Shown: positions 1 through 17,070, numbered from the stretch's first letter. The stretch is 64,000 nt of DNA from Latrodectus hesperus (GCA_037975125.1 JAJQOW010000014.1:6483513-6547512); one strand, 5' to 3'. A program made the numbers and translations. The notes: generated from the sequence alone by a model not told the origin.

Positions 1-1377
1 GCGGCACACCACACACGTCAAATTTGTATGACAGGTAGAACTTGCTATGATATGCAAGTGATTAGATTTTCAGCGCATTCATACAAATACAGGTGACAGT
101 AGCGACATCTACAATGTGTATAAAACCAGAGATTTCACAGCAGTTTTCTCATACTGAATTTCCTTTTCAACGTTGTTTTCGGCAAAGAAAGTTGTTGTAA
201 TGCCTCGTGTAAGAAGAAAACATGCCTATCAGTACGTGTCTGACTTTGATCGAGGAAGGATTGTAGCCTACCGGGATTGCGGTTTATCGTACCGCAATAT
301 TGCTGCTCACGTCGGTCCCGACCCCATGACTGTTAGCAGAATATGGAATTGATGGGTTCAGGACAATCATATGGAACGTCATGCAGGATCTCAGTGACCC
401 CCATCACTAACAGCAGAGAAGACAGACATCTTATCCACATGGTCACAAGGGATCGCAAAGCCACGTCACGAACCCTGAGTCGAGAAATGGAGTCATTTGC
501 AAGGCAACAAGTTTCTGCTCGAACAGTTGGACGACATTTGCAGCAGTATGGATTGTCTGCACGGCGACCATGGCTTCGGCTACCATTGACGCTGCGTCAC
601 AGACAGGAGCGCCTTCAATGGTGTGATCAGCGACGAACCTGGACGCGGGAATGGCATCACGTCATCTTTACAGATGAATCTCGGTTCTGTATACAGGACC
701 ATGATGGCCGCATCCGTGTTTGGAGGCATCGTGGAGAACGCGCATTGCCAGCTTGCATTGGACATCGCCATACTGGCCCATCTGCTGGAGTGATGGTATG
801 GGGTGCCATTGGATACACGTCTCGATCACCTCTTGTTCGCATCACCGGCACTTTGAACAGCAACCGTTACATTTCCGATGTGTTAAGGTCCGTGGCTCTG
901 CCCAATCTTCGAGGCCTCCCTAATGCTTTGTTTCAACAGGATAATACACAACTGCATGTTACCCTTACAGTTCTGAACTTCCTTGATACAGAACAAGTTC
1001 GACTGTTACCCTGGCCAGCACGTTCACCTGATCTGTCACCAATTGAGAACGTGTGGTCAATGGTTGCCGAGCGATAGGCACGCCATCACTCACCATCCAC
1101 TACTGTCGATGAACTGTGGCATAGTGTTGAAGCTGCATGGACTGAGATCCCCATACATGCCATACAATCTCTGTTTGATTCCATGCCTAGGCGGATAAAT
1201 GCTGTTATTGCAGTCAGAGGTGGCTGCTCTGGGTACTGATTTCTCAAGATCTATATATCCTAATTTCCTGTAAATCTAATCACTTGTTCTTTCCATTATA
1301 ATGTATGTGTCCAATAAATATCGTTCTGTTATTTGCATTTCTTCTTGTTGTAGTCTAATTAATGGCTAGTAGTGTAT
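1..1377 (+). mobile_element. Tc1-like DNA transposon, left end cut by window
   Basis: A Tc1-family element whose right terminal inverted repeat ends near 1377; read on the opposite strand it starts TACACTACTAGCCATTAATT. The same kind of terminus opens the Tc1 copy at 63646. The left terminus is not visible and probably lies before base 1. A shorter inverted repeat pairs 56-69 with 1272-1285 (AAGTGATTAGATTT and its complement). The interior carries a broken transposase gene. Confidence 0.85.
200..1239 (+). pseudogene. Tc1 transposase, DD34E, broken
   Basis: Transposase of the IS630/Tc1/mariner superfamily, which would cut and paste its own element. An ATG at 200 opens a helix-turn-helix region containing FDRGRIVAYRDCGLS. 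An in-frame TGA lies at 350, another stop and a frameshift near 390, and the catalytic part continues in a different frame. The catalytic Asp residues are in VIFTDESRF and FQQDN, and the Glu is in SPIENVW. I count 34 residues between the second Asp and the Glu, giving DD34E. A TAG at 1075-1077 interrupts the frame again before the natural end at 1239. With two stops and a frameshift the copy cannot encode an active enzyme. Confidence 0.9.
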
Positions 1378-1563
1378 ATACCTTATGGCTAGTAGTTTAG
1401 TATATACCTTAGTATATAGTAGTTTAGTATATAGTAATGTATATACCTTATTTATTTTAATAATAATGTATGTATAATAATGCATTACTATTACATACAT
1501 GTATAATAATGTATGTAATAGTAATGTATATACCTTATAAATTTTAATGGCCAGTAGTGTATA
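1351..1563. repeat. Duplicated Tc1 terminus with hairpin
   Basis: The Tc1 terminal motif followed by AGTGTATATACCTTAT occurs at 1361-1384 and again at 1543-1568 in the same orientation. Short GTATATACCTTA and TAGTAGTTTAGTATATA repeats lie between. A perfect 18-bp inverted repeat with an 8-base loop is at 1483-1500 and 1509-1526. The layout suggests a duplication of element end plus flank, but a solo terminus of a second element is possible. Confidence 0.6.
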
Positions 1564-1570
1564 TACCTTA

Positions 1571-3217
1571 TTTTTATTTGTTTACTTAAATAGGGTTATT
1601 CTCTAGTAGGAATAAGGTGTTTAATGATTTTGTTTGTCTGTCCTTAATAGTCACTTTTAGCATGCGATGGCTAATTCAACTCGAACCTAAAGTTTGATGT
1701 AATTCCTAAACACAACAAACACCACTCAAAGTGGGTTTTAACATACAAACTAGTCAAATGAAGGACAAACCATAAATATTTCAGCTTTCACAATGGCTTA
1801 AATATTTAGCGAAATTACACCTGCTTTGTGTTTTAGAAGATTTTTTTAAGATGAAAAACGGTAGCCGTTAAAACTTGATAAAAATTGCTATCGTAAATTA
1901 ATATTTAAGTGGTTCTTATAGGTTATTGGAATTACAGACATTATTCTCTCAATGGTTAGGGGAAGAAGAATTTTATATTATTCCTCTAATACTTACATAA
2001 AGGAAGATTAACGAACACGTTATGAAGCAAATAATTTAATATTAAAACTTTTTTATATGGAAAGTAATATCAGAAATTTTAGTAGAGAAGTTTATGAATA
2101 ATGCAATTAGAAATTTAGTATTTGTGGTATTTTTTTCGGATGGATGAAATTGATGATTTTTCTGATTATACGGAGGAAGTAATGTGGAATATAAGATTTT
2201 ATTTTATTACCATTTTTAAAACAAGTACCTATAGCCTCTCTCAAAAATGAAAAATGATAATTTTCATTTTTGAGAATGAATTTTGAGGAAAAAACTATTT
2301 TTATAAAATATTATTTAAAATAAAAAAATTGATCTTCAAAAAAGAGATGAATAAATGGTGTAAAATATTTGCAAAATATTTTTGTTTAAAAAGTATAGAG
2401 GTTATTATTCTGAAAAATATAATTTATAATGATTTTCGTCCCGAAAGAATACATTTTCACACAGCTTGGAAGTTTAGCCGTTAAAGTTTTTGCAGTCGAT
2501 GATTCTACTCTGAGGTAACGTTTATAGCAGTTAAAAGATCTTTCAGAGAAAAGAGTGTTTTCGGAAGATTTTACTTAATTAAGCCGGCAAAAGCAGCAAA
2601 GAAATTAAAAATGCTGACAAACTTTCTCATGAAACTTATAATTCTTCCTTTCCTTTTCCAGGAAGTTTTAAATGCGTTTCAGCAAAGAATGATACGGAGA
2701 ACTGTACTTGAAAGGCTGAACAGGTTGCGACGATCCCATGCTTAAGTGGGAAGAGTTGCGACCGCGCCCTCTACATTTTAATGAGATGCGAGCCTTTTAA
2801 GATTAACTGATCCGTAAATTGTTTCTCCTCATAAAGGGCACGCCATTGCAGGCCTTTAATGTGTTTCGATGCAAAATTCTGTTGCCATCGCTCAACAGAG
2901 CTGCGTTTGACTTTCCGAGTCGACATTTGCATGAATAACTGATTCAAAAAATTGAATGGATTCGAAACTATTTAATGTATGATTCATGCACACGAGGATT
3001 ACTAAAGCTTACGCAGAGAAGTATGCGTAACGTGCAAATAAAGTATTAGTCAATGAGTTTGTTCCCACTTATATCATGAAACAGAAGAAACTCAAGTGAA
3101 TTATGTTTTTAATTAGATTTAGATGCTATTGATCAATATTTAGAGAAATTTAATTGATTTTTTTTTAGCTTATAAGCTGCAATATTTTGATTTTGAAAAT
3201 AGAATAAAAATTTCCTT
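1571..3217. other. AT-rich, no gene seen
   Basis: No supported gene. The stretch 2640-2930 is visibly richer in G and C than its surroundings, with a pyrimidine tract and AG at about 2650-2662 followed by a short open frame (28 codons) and, on the other strand, a 53-codon frame starting near 2931. I do not recognise either frame. Confidence 0.5.
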
Positions 3218-3545
3218 TTGTTGTTGTTGTTGGATTATCCTCTTTAAGGATCTGACATTTGTCAGATCAACTCCATTAAATTGTTGACAGTTAAAAAGTC
3301 AATGGCTAGCAAGGAATTTGAGGATAAATCCTCCCGGGAAAGTCCGACGCAATCCAGAATATGATTCGGTGAGGCTGGATGGTCACAGCATTTTTTACAT
3401 GTGGGATACATTTTTGTACCAAGTTCAAACGATAAACATTTTAGATGTCCACTTGAGAATCTGGTTAAGGCAGTCTGAGATTTTCGGTCACATTTTATTT
3501 CCAGAAGAGTTCCAGAGTACCATTGGTGAAATTTCTTTTTATTAC
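3218..3545 (-). mobile_element. LINE 3' end, (CAA)n-tailed, 5' truncated
   Basis: On the minus strand this encodes the last part of a non-LTR retrotransposon ORF2. It includes the stretch LTRFSSGHLKCLSF, a CX2C pair (CKKC) with downstream H and C in PNHILDCVGLSREDL, and a stop followed by a (CAA)n tail at about 3218-3232. It aligns segment by segment with the C-terminus of the LINE copy at 13542-14204 (SRFASGHIKCLTF, HLLDCMGLSREDL), so both belong to one family. The open frame on the plus strand here is an antisense shadow. Confidence 0.75.
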
Positions 3546-4556
3546 TTAAAAGCTACTACTAATTTTAAATAAAAATGAATTTAAAAATTTTTTAAAATTA
3601 AATTTTTGCTGTCATAAATAATTAATAAATTTAATTAAAATTAACTGAAGTTTTGTTTGAAAATTCCACTTAAGAATAATAGCTTAAGAGAAAGTATATG
3701 GAAAATGGGTTAAGAGTGCTTAATTTTCTCGACTAATAGATTAACACTTTTTATTTTACTTTTTGAAACGTCTTTTATCAGAGATGTTTATCACTGTCCA
3801 AAAACAACTATCTTCTTTCATATGTTGTTTTATTTTGCATAGACTAATCAACAAAATTTTGATGAGTGATGAAGTGCATAGCGTTACATTCTTGACTAAC
3901 TTATTCTGATATAATTTCAAAGTGATTTGCAGTCGTAAGATAAACTTATTAGCTTAGAAATATTTTGTTCATTGTTTCTATTTAGGAAAACGCTGAAAAT
4001 CTGGATTGCGTTAATTGTTCGTTTCTTAATGTAACAAAATTAAAAGACTTTGAAAGACTCACTTGTGAACCCTAAAATTTTTTATTTTCTAATTTTTACA
4101 TTATTCTGGTCAATGGAAAACATATCAATAGCCCTTTATCCCTTAATAATTCTTATATGTTGTAATAAAAATGCGATAAAAATTTTCTGGCACTTTCCAT
4201 TTGCATACATACACAAATTCTTGTGATATTTTTTAGTAATACTTTTCTCACAATAAGAGCAAACTTTTTGCTTGCATTGTTTTTATGACCATAATCTGTT
4301 GAAGTAGCTATTTTCAAGATACCTGTTGCAAAGTCTGATACTAGAATACGTTTATGAAGGAATAAAATATCTCAGTTGTATCATTAATCATTATATAACT
4401 TGCTACAGCTTTTAAAACATCATTATTTCATGCATGCAAGTTGTGCTAGTTATCGAAGTGACCTTTTATCATGAAATATCGGAAAGGTTCTATCAAATAG
4501 CGCTTTGACATGTCATTATGAATACAAATCGACTGACGCCACATACCGAATGCTTT
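3546..4556. other. AT-rich, nothing recognised
   Basis: No coding frame, repeat or RNA gene that I can support. Confidence 0.5.
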
Positions 4557-4925
4557 TTGTTGTTATTTATGACACTAGAACAAGATAAACTTGCTATGCC
4601 GATGGATATGCGAATTTAAGTCAGTAGGGCGCATCTTTCGTTTAACCAGAGCACCAGGAAGATGAAAATACGACTTTGCTCTCAGCTCCTCCGATAGATG
4701 GCACCACCAAAGGATTCACTCAATAAATTTTGGCTTGGATATGGAGGGGGAGGAAATTTTTCCAGACCATTACACCCATGATAACTGCTCAAAGACCAAC
4801 CACAGGACATTCGATTCCACTGTTTTAACGAGCAGCATGTACTGGGTGTGTCTTCGGCGGCATTGGGAGCACAACCCCGTCCTTCCGGACGGAAGGCCTT
4901 AACTACTAGGCTACTAGGCCCTATC
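4557..4925 (-). mobile_element. tRNA-derived SINE, type A, full length
   Basis: The minus strand starts with a tRNA-like head (TAGGCCTAGTAGCCTAGTAG region, then AAGGCCTTCCGTCCGGAAGG) and continues through a body found also at 23854 and 45114. It ends with GGTGCTCTGGTTAAACGAAA and a (CAA)n-like tail at 4557. Landmarks shared by all three copies are the GAGCAGTTATCATGG region and TGGTGCCATCTATCGGA. Probably mobilised by a LINE; it has no coding capacity. Confidence 0.75.
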
Positions 4926-10270
<5,345 letters not shown>

Positions 10271-10492
10271 AATCGGGTGTCCCTTTGATTCATTGGCGCC
10301 AAAATATTCGCCAAGACGTGACTAACAAGAAAAATAATAATAATAATACATAATTTGTATTATTATATAATATGTATAGTTAAATAAATAATAATAATAA
10401 AGTAATAAATAAATAATAAGACTAAAACTAACAGGATTGCCAGAAATTGAAGTTTATCACCAAATTCTCGCCAAACTACAAGGCACCCGATT
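10271..10492. mobile_element. Candidate small MITE
   Basis: AATCGGGTGTCC at the left end and, read from the right end on the other strand, AATCGGGTGCC, followed on both sides by imperfectly matching TTTGG/TTGGCG stretches. About 220 bp with no coding capacity. TTAC flanks both ends and could be a 4-bp target duplication. Imperfect termini make this tentative. Confidence 0.35.
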
Positions 10493-11507
10493 TTACAATG
10501 AACCCAAGAAACGAAAAAAATTTGATTCTGATGAGAAGTGATGGTAGCAAAATTTTGTACAGAAACAATATACAACATATGAATTTTATTTTAGAATTAA
10601 AAAAATATTTTTTACCTTTTTTTAGATTAATGCAATTTTATTAGGAAATTAAAGTACAAATGACTATATTCTCTTGTCTCTTCCTAAGTTATACTAAAAT
10701 TAGTTAGTGTATTTCAAAAAAATTAGGCATATTTTAACGTAATGAACTATTTCTGTAAATTTAAATTCACTGAATAGTAAAAAATAAGCATTAAATTTTA
10801 TTAAATGAACTTTTATTAACTTTAAATAAGTTTTCACACCAGAAATAATTCCCAATATTGAGAATGGATAAAAGTTGTAATTTATTCGATTTTTTCCACT
10901 GTATATTTGTACCACTACACTGAAACAGTTTTCTAATGAGAACTTCCTGATTAGAAGTGAGATTCGAAAAATCTTCACTTCCGTTAATTAATGAATACGA
11001 GGCATTGAGATATTATTTAGAACACATCTTTTCCAAATTCTTTCTACACAAGTTAGCTATATTTCTATTCTGCTGAACTCTGCTTGCAGAGTGACAAACT
11101 GACTCTGCCTTTACGCTTCTCTGACGATTCTTAATTTCCCGCGTAAATAATCTCTTTTGCGAAGAGTCTGGGATATTGGAGGTGAGGCCGGATAACATTT
11201 TGATAAATGACTTTAATTTAAAATTTGAGTTGTCTGTCCATCTACATTAATGCTCACTGTCCATGTAAGATATATGTTAATGTTGTGTGTCGCAATTAGT
11301 TAAAAAGATTTAGGATTTAGGATAATATTAATTAATATATACTTTATAGCTTAAAATGAGGGAGCAATAATCTTTGAATAAACAAGTTAACTGATTTGTA
11401 ATGAACAAAATCATTCGTTAAAAAGTAGTAAAATATATAAAGAAGTTAAAAAATACTACATAAAACAAAGTAGGCGATATTTTAACTTAAAACACCGGCA
11501 GTGATAA
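10493..11507. other. AT-rich, one unplaced short frame
   Basis: Mostly AT-rich. On the minus strand 11013-11198 holds a 61-codon frame beginning MLSGLTSNIPDSSQKRLFTR with more balanced composition than its surroundings. I do not recognise it and see no splice or promoter context. Confidence 0.4.
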
Positions 11508-12050
11508 TTTTCACAATGCGAATTTAATTAATCCTAGTGTTAAAATATATCTCATAATTAATTTATACTTATGTTTCTATTGAAATATATTTGTTATTTT
11601 GCTTAAAGATCCGTAAGGAAATTATCATGTTGTTTAAAAATTTTTTTGCTGATATATTAGACCAGGGGAGGGCAAGCTTCTTGATAGTCCGAGCCATTTT
11701 TCAAAATTTGAAATTTTTGGGGAGTCGCATTTAAATACATATTTATTAGGTATGCAAATAAGGTATTAAAATTTTTTTACAGAAATTTCATTTATTGAAA
11801 ACATAAAAATTAAAGTAAAAAATATGTGTAGTAAATTTAAATATTAAACTTATTTGTTTTACTTCTCTTGATAATTATTTAAAATTTGATGAATAATTAG
11901 TGACATCACTTCTCAGTAATTCTTTGAAATGCTGGTTACTTAATACTGATAGGTGTTTGGATTTCAAGATTTTTAAGGTGGAATATAAGGATTCGTATAC
12001 GTACTTTGTTATGAATACTGAAATAATTCGGCAAGCAGCCTTTTTTTAAT

Positions 12051-13320
12051 TCAGGATAATTTGATTCTGTTGCAAATTTCCACAAATTCAGTAATCGGCA
12101 CATATTTATATTTTAACTGTAAAACTTGATCGTTATGTATCTCTATTAATTCTAATTCTTCGCATGCTTTTTGGGTCATATTTATATTGGAAATGGAAAA
12201 CTCACCTTGAGTTATGATAATTTCACATGGATGCAGAAAAAAGAACTCAAGAGACCATTTAAAATATTTCAAGTTTTGAACTCTATTTTGGAATTCCGTC
12301 CACATACCTCCTTGCCATTTTTATATACTCATTATATACTCGTTAATATACTCGTGAGTTTTCCTTGTTTAATATTGGAACAATTTTTTTTAATTTGAGG
12401 AAAATGACAAAATGCTTTATTTTTAATATCTCTTTGAAAAAGTTGGTGTTTAGTTTGAAAACTAACTATACACTGTGAGGGGTCAGATATTATTTTATCT
12501 TTCCTCAGCAATTGTAAATTCAGTGCTTGATAATGTTCCACAACATCAGTCAAAAACACAAAGTTTTGTAATTACTCGTCATCGTCCAATTTTAATTAAA
12601 TAATTTCCTTTTATTCTAGAAATACAGTTATAAGATCAAACAAATCTACAAATTGATTTAAACTGTTGTATCTAGACAAAAATCTAACAATCCAAAAGAA
12701 ATTAATGTCATTTGGAAGTTCTGTAATTCTTCAAGGAAATTTTTGAATTGTCCATGAATTTTTACATTAGTGCGAATGTAATTTACAGTGTGTAACACTG
12801 TTTTCTTAATATCAGGATATTTTAAATATTTTGTAATGAGATGTTATCGGTGAATTATGCAGTGAATCAGTATGAATTGAGGAACTTGAGTATCATCTCT
12901 TAAAAACCCAATAAAAACCATTTTTTTACCCAGCCTTGCCGGAGCTCTATTAGTTGTTCAGTGCTTACAAGTTTATTAAGAGGTACATCAAAAGTCTCCA
13001 CTATGGAATCTAATGTATTTTTCATATCGACACCATGGGTTGAGTCTTAATGTGCTCTACTAAATTTAATAATTCCTCTTTAACAACGAAGTCAGATTAA
13101 ACAAAACGTATGAAAACTGCCAATTGCAGAAGATCTGTGATATCTGTCGATTCATCAAGGGCTAAGCTGAATGCAATACAGTTCTTCAAATTACTTTTTA
13201 AATTATATTCAAGAGATGTATTAATTGAAGCTATGCGCCATTCGGTTGTATTTCTCGAGATATGGGAATTTGCGAAACAACTTTTAATGCAATGCTACAT
13301 TATTTGCATTTAAAACTTTA
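12051..13320 (-). pseudogene. hAT transposase relic (ZBED5/GTF2IRD2-like)
   Basis: Broken minus-strand frames match the RNase H-like fold of hAT transposases. Around 13130-13200 the frame reads FSLALDESTDITDLLQLAVF, which carries the catalytic DEST motif. At 12332-12559 MFLTDVVEHYQALNLQLLRK is found, and at 12051-12305 CEELELIEIHNDQVLQLKY, a typical C-terminal segment. The order is correct for a protein read right to left. Frameshifts and stops separate the pieces, so it is inactive. Assignment to this hAT group is from recalled family motifs. Confidence 0.8.
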
Positions 13321-13541
13321 AGTACATCTTCCAAGATTTTTTAATAAACTCTCTTTCTCCCTACACGGCGTTTTGCACGAGTAAGGGTCATCATAATTGA
13401 CTGTTGTTTATTTAAATTTGATTTTAAAGAAGCAAGTTTATCGGACCTCAATTTGGAATTTGGTGGATACTTATTAGAAATCTGAGGATGATTGGTTTCA
13501 TAATGTTGACATTAATTGCTTACTAGCTTTATAATTTTTGA

Positions 13542-14165
13542 GCAATAGACCTGGGACTAGAAGCTATTCTTTCTGAAGAGGATTATGGTGACCTATGGAT
13601 CTTGTCTGACAGCCGTAGTTCTCTCCACCATCTTAGTAATTGGCTTCTTGTAGGCGACAAGATCAGCAACTCTATCCTGCTTAAATTAAAACTCATTTCA
13701 CTTAATCATGATGTTCACTTGCAATGGATACCTTCACATGTGAATCTCCACGGGAATGAAATGGCCGATAATCTTGCTAAGGAGGGTTGCAGGATTTCTA
13801 ATACTCCCTCTTCCACACTTACTTTTCTGGAGTTATACTCCCGGGAAAAATCAAAAATCTCGGAGGAGTGGAAAACACTTACCACCCATAATTGGTACAA
13901 GGGATCATAACCGGGTTTGTCCCTTGACCTCCCGTGTGACAGACGTACCCGGACTGTTCTCTCAAGATTTGCTAGCGGTCATATTAAGTGCCTCACTTTC
14001 AACGAGGGCAGGAAAACTTTCGTCACCTGCACCAAGTGCCAAAATCATCAGGCTTCTCCTGAGCATCTTTTGGATTGCATGGGTCTCTCTAGGGAGGATC
14101 TCTTTAGCAATCCTCTTTTAGTCTTCGACTTCCTTACAGTCAACGAACTCGTGGATCTAGTGTGA
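13542..14165 (+). pseudogene. LINE ORF2 C-terminus: RNase H and zinc knuckle
   Basis: The frame begins inside ORF2 and contains an RNase H domain: LWILSDSRSSLHHL, then LQWIPSHVNLHGNEMADNLA, with the SDS and HGNE/AD residues expected in I/Jockey-type elements. A cysteine-rich tail follows (CTKCQNHQASPEHLLDC). One in-frame TAA at 13908-13910 interrupts it; the frame then continues to the natural TGA at 14163-14165. The reverse transcriptase is missing because the copy is 5' truncated, so it cannot transpose on its own. Confidence 0.88.
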
Positions 14166-14204
14166 CTCCGTCAGACATGGAGGATAAGCAACAACAACAA
14201 CAAC
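13542..14204 (+). mobile_element. LINE fragment inserted in the hAT element
   Basis: A 5'-truncated non-LTR retrotransposon, open from its first base and ending in a (CAA)n tail. It is bounded by an exact 11-bp direct repeat, ATAATTTTTGA, at 13531-13541 and 14205-14215, the target duplication. It belongs to the same family as the copy at 3218-3545. Confidence 0.9.
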
Positions 14205-15373
14205 ATAATTTTTGACCGTTGAATTACAAATAATACATATTGCTTTTCCATTATTGTCAATAAAAAAGGAATTATCCTCCCACTCATTATTAAAACATCT
14301 ATTTACTTTTTTTATTTTCGTTCTCTGTCATCATATTTTTAAAAGAACTGGAAATAAATAAAGAAATTTAGAAAATACAAATTTGTGTTATCAAAACAAT
14401 GACAGCACGTGTTACATACTGTGAAATAAAATACAGTTAACATACCAAAAATTACAGATTACAAATTATATGCGTATCAAGAGCGGTAGAAATTTTTTCT
14501 CAAGAGCACAATGTCAACTTTCCGTTTACTAATTCAAAATCGGTTTGTATTCAGTCTGTGTTTATGTTCCTTCGCGTGGTTTTTGATGAGTTACTACAAC
14601 GTTGCACTTTGTGTTTCATATTTGTTGTCAGTAGTTTAAAAGACATTTAGAAATCATGTGGAACGATAATAATTTTTTTAAAATATAGTAAAACAAAAAT
14701 GAAAAGGAAACTCTGGTACATTTATCGAGAGTCACAAATATTCCTTCAAAGAGCCACAGGTTCACCACCCCTGAATTAAACCCTTCAAAATGAATGAAAG
14801 AATCGTAATACGTATTCACAACTCGAATTTGATTAATCCTAATGTTAAAATGTATCTCAAAATTTGTATATACTTATGTTTTTATTGAAAAATATTTTTA
14901 TTTTTCTTAAAATTTTTTTTATGGAAATTAACATGTTGTTGGAAATTTTTTTTGTTGGTATTTTAGACCCTTCAAAACTAATACAAGAATTTTAATATTA
15001 TATTCACAATATGAATTTGATTAATCCTAATTTTAAAATATATCTCAAAATTTGTATATACTTATGTTTCTATTCAAAAATATTTTCATTTCACTTTAAA
15101 ATCATTAAAGAAATTATCATGCTTGAAATATTTTTGCTGGTATTTTAGACACTTGCAAAAGAATGAAAAAAATTTAATATTATATTCACAATACAAATGT
15201 GAAAAATCCTAAAGTGTTAAAATATATCTCAAAATTCGTATATATTTATGTTTCGATTGAAAAATATTTTTATTTTGCTTAGAAATTTTTAAAGAAATTA
15301 TGATGTTGTTCGAAATTTTTTGTTGGTATTTTAGACCCTATAAAATGAAGGAAAAAATCTTAATATTATATTT

Positions 15374-16815
15374 TTTAAACTTTAGCATGTTTTACATACA
15401 CAGTAAATGATTTCTCCTTTATATAGGACATTAAATGCACCTTCATAATTTGTGTTATAAATTTTTAATGTAAATACTACGATATAAAATTCCACATATC
15501 CAAAACATTCTTTGTTTTACTATATAGCAAACCTCATATTGTTTCCTGATTATGAGCTCTTAATGAAGACATCTAATTTTTCCTATTACTAAATACGATA
15601 TATTGAAAAATATTCTTAATATATTTAAGTTTTAGAAACATTTTAAAGTTTCTAACTTTAATTTTTATCCTTTTCTTTGTTATGTATTCTACCAAAAATG
15701 AAACCAAAAAATATTTCTGGGCTGAACATTATTTCTTAATTTCTATTTATTTCACTTGATGTAACTTTAATCTAATTCTACATTTTTATTCTTTATTTTT
15801 ATTGATCCAACTTCTAAGTCATGCCAAACATCGCACTTATCATCATTTAAAAATAACCAAATAATATCCATTCAATGTTCTTGAAAAAGTACAACATAAA
15901 AGATGAAAATTTTTTTCCTAAATTATCTTTTTCAACTTTAAAGTATCTTGGTACAAATATGACGTACTAATTAAAGTTTATGACGAAGAAGAGATGATGC
16001 TCTGCTCACTAATCCCCCAGGACGGATAATAATCTTACCTGGTTGCTAAGCAACAATGGAAGCAGACGAAGATTGCTTGAAGATAACTGGGGTCTCTTTG
16101 GGGAATTCTTTTGTGGAATAAAACGATTTTTAACAATAGATTTCTCCTCTGATGATATGACCTATTCCAATTGACAGCCTCTTTTGTTTTGATAAATGAT
16201 GGGCTTACTTAATTTGATAAGGTATTCTGGCACAATATTATCTAAGTGTAAAGAGTTACTGAGTTTCTGTGCATAATTATCTAAAGTGCACGTATTTCAA
16301 AATTGGTTTTCTGAAATTATTTTCGAATGAAAATGCTTATTCATGTGGCCGTAGTTTTTATAAGTAAAAATATAATTGCAATTGTTTACAAATAGAAAGA
16401 ACTTTTAATTTTTAATTAAAATGTTTTTCAATTATAATTTCGTAAAGTATTAGATTATATTAAAATAGTAAATAAATAATTTTCACCATTTAAATCCAAT
16501 TTTTTTCATAAACATATACTTTTGTGTTTAGTGAGTGCTTCTTTAATTATTTTATCCTATTTGTTTCGGTTTTTAACCCTCAATCTAATCAGCATTTAAT
16601 CTTAATCTAACCAATTTCCTCTAGGAATCATATTAACCTTTTCCATTGAAGTAATTGATGTTTTAGTGGACTCCTTTACAATAAGTTCGTTAAGCATTTA
16701 ATATAATTTTTAATGTTTACTATCCACATTAGTATATCAAAAATGATTCTAACTTTTATAGAAAGATTTGTCTGCCAGTTAAATATTTATCAGATAATCA
16801 AATGATAATGAATTA
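15374..16815. other. AT-rich, one palindromic motif
   Basis: No gene. The segment 15990-16150 is less AT-biased and contains the palindrome listed separately at 16042. Confidence 0.45.
16042..16054. promoter_or_regulatory. RFX X-box-like palindrome
   Basis: GTTGCTAAGCAAC is a perfect palindrome apart from its centre and resembles the X-box bound by RFX factors (GTTGCC-spacer-GGCAAC type). It stands in a locally GC-richer patch with no gene recognised nearby, so a chance match cannot be excluded. Confidence 0.25.
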
Positions 16816-17070
16816 GGCACAGATTCCGCATAATCCAGGATGCTAAATTCTGAATTATTTCGGTGATGAAGAAATTTTGCCAAGATGACATATTGTGACG
16901 TGCGCAATAATGTGAATTCTAGGGTTGCAAAATAGAATTTTCTGCATAATTCTTATAGGTGTCCATGTCGATGACATAATAAAAACTTGGTTGCCACATA
17001 CATAAGAAAATCCACCAAAACGCCCAAAAATCTTGCAATTTGGCCTCCTGGATTATGCGGGATCTATGCC
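16816..17070. mobile_element. MITE with 28-bp terminal repeats, hAT-like duplication
   Basis: Left end GGCACAGATTCCGCATAATC and, read from 17070 on the other strand, GGCATAGATCCCGCATAATC, continuing to 28 bp with few mismatches. Flanks ATGAATTA (16808-16815) and ATGAATTG (17071-17078) match at 7 of 8 bases, an 8-bp target duplication as made by hAT transposases. 255 bp with no coding capacity. Confidence 0.8.

Larger units (their letters stand above)
11663..14773 (-). mobile_element. hAT transposon inserted in the tandem repeat
   Basis: Ends are CAGGGGAGGGCAAGCTTCTT at 11663 and, read from 14773 on the other strand, CAGGGGTGGTGAACCTGTGG, typical hAT termini. The flanks TATTAGAC (11655-11662) and AATTAAAC (14774-14781) match at 6 of 8 bases and both derive from the same position in the repeat unit, so they are a decayed 8-bp target duplication. 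A LINE fragment interrupts it at 13542-14204. Confidence 0.85.
11508..15373. repeat. Tandem repeat, about 185-bp unit, split by a transposon
   Basis: Units of about 182-187 bp recur, with boundaries after TTTTAGAC at about 14968, 15150 and 15336. Each contains TTGATTAATCCTAATGTTAAA- and CTTATGTTTCTATTGAAA-like stretches. A partial unit at 11508-11662 matches the same consensus and breaks where the hAT element starts; the array resumes at 14774. About four copies are recognisable. Confidence 0.8.

Noticed and set aside
3318..3572. An 84-residue plus-strand protein
   Set aside because: It is antisense to a LINE ORF2 end with clear family match.
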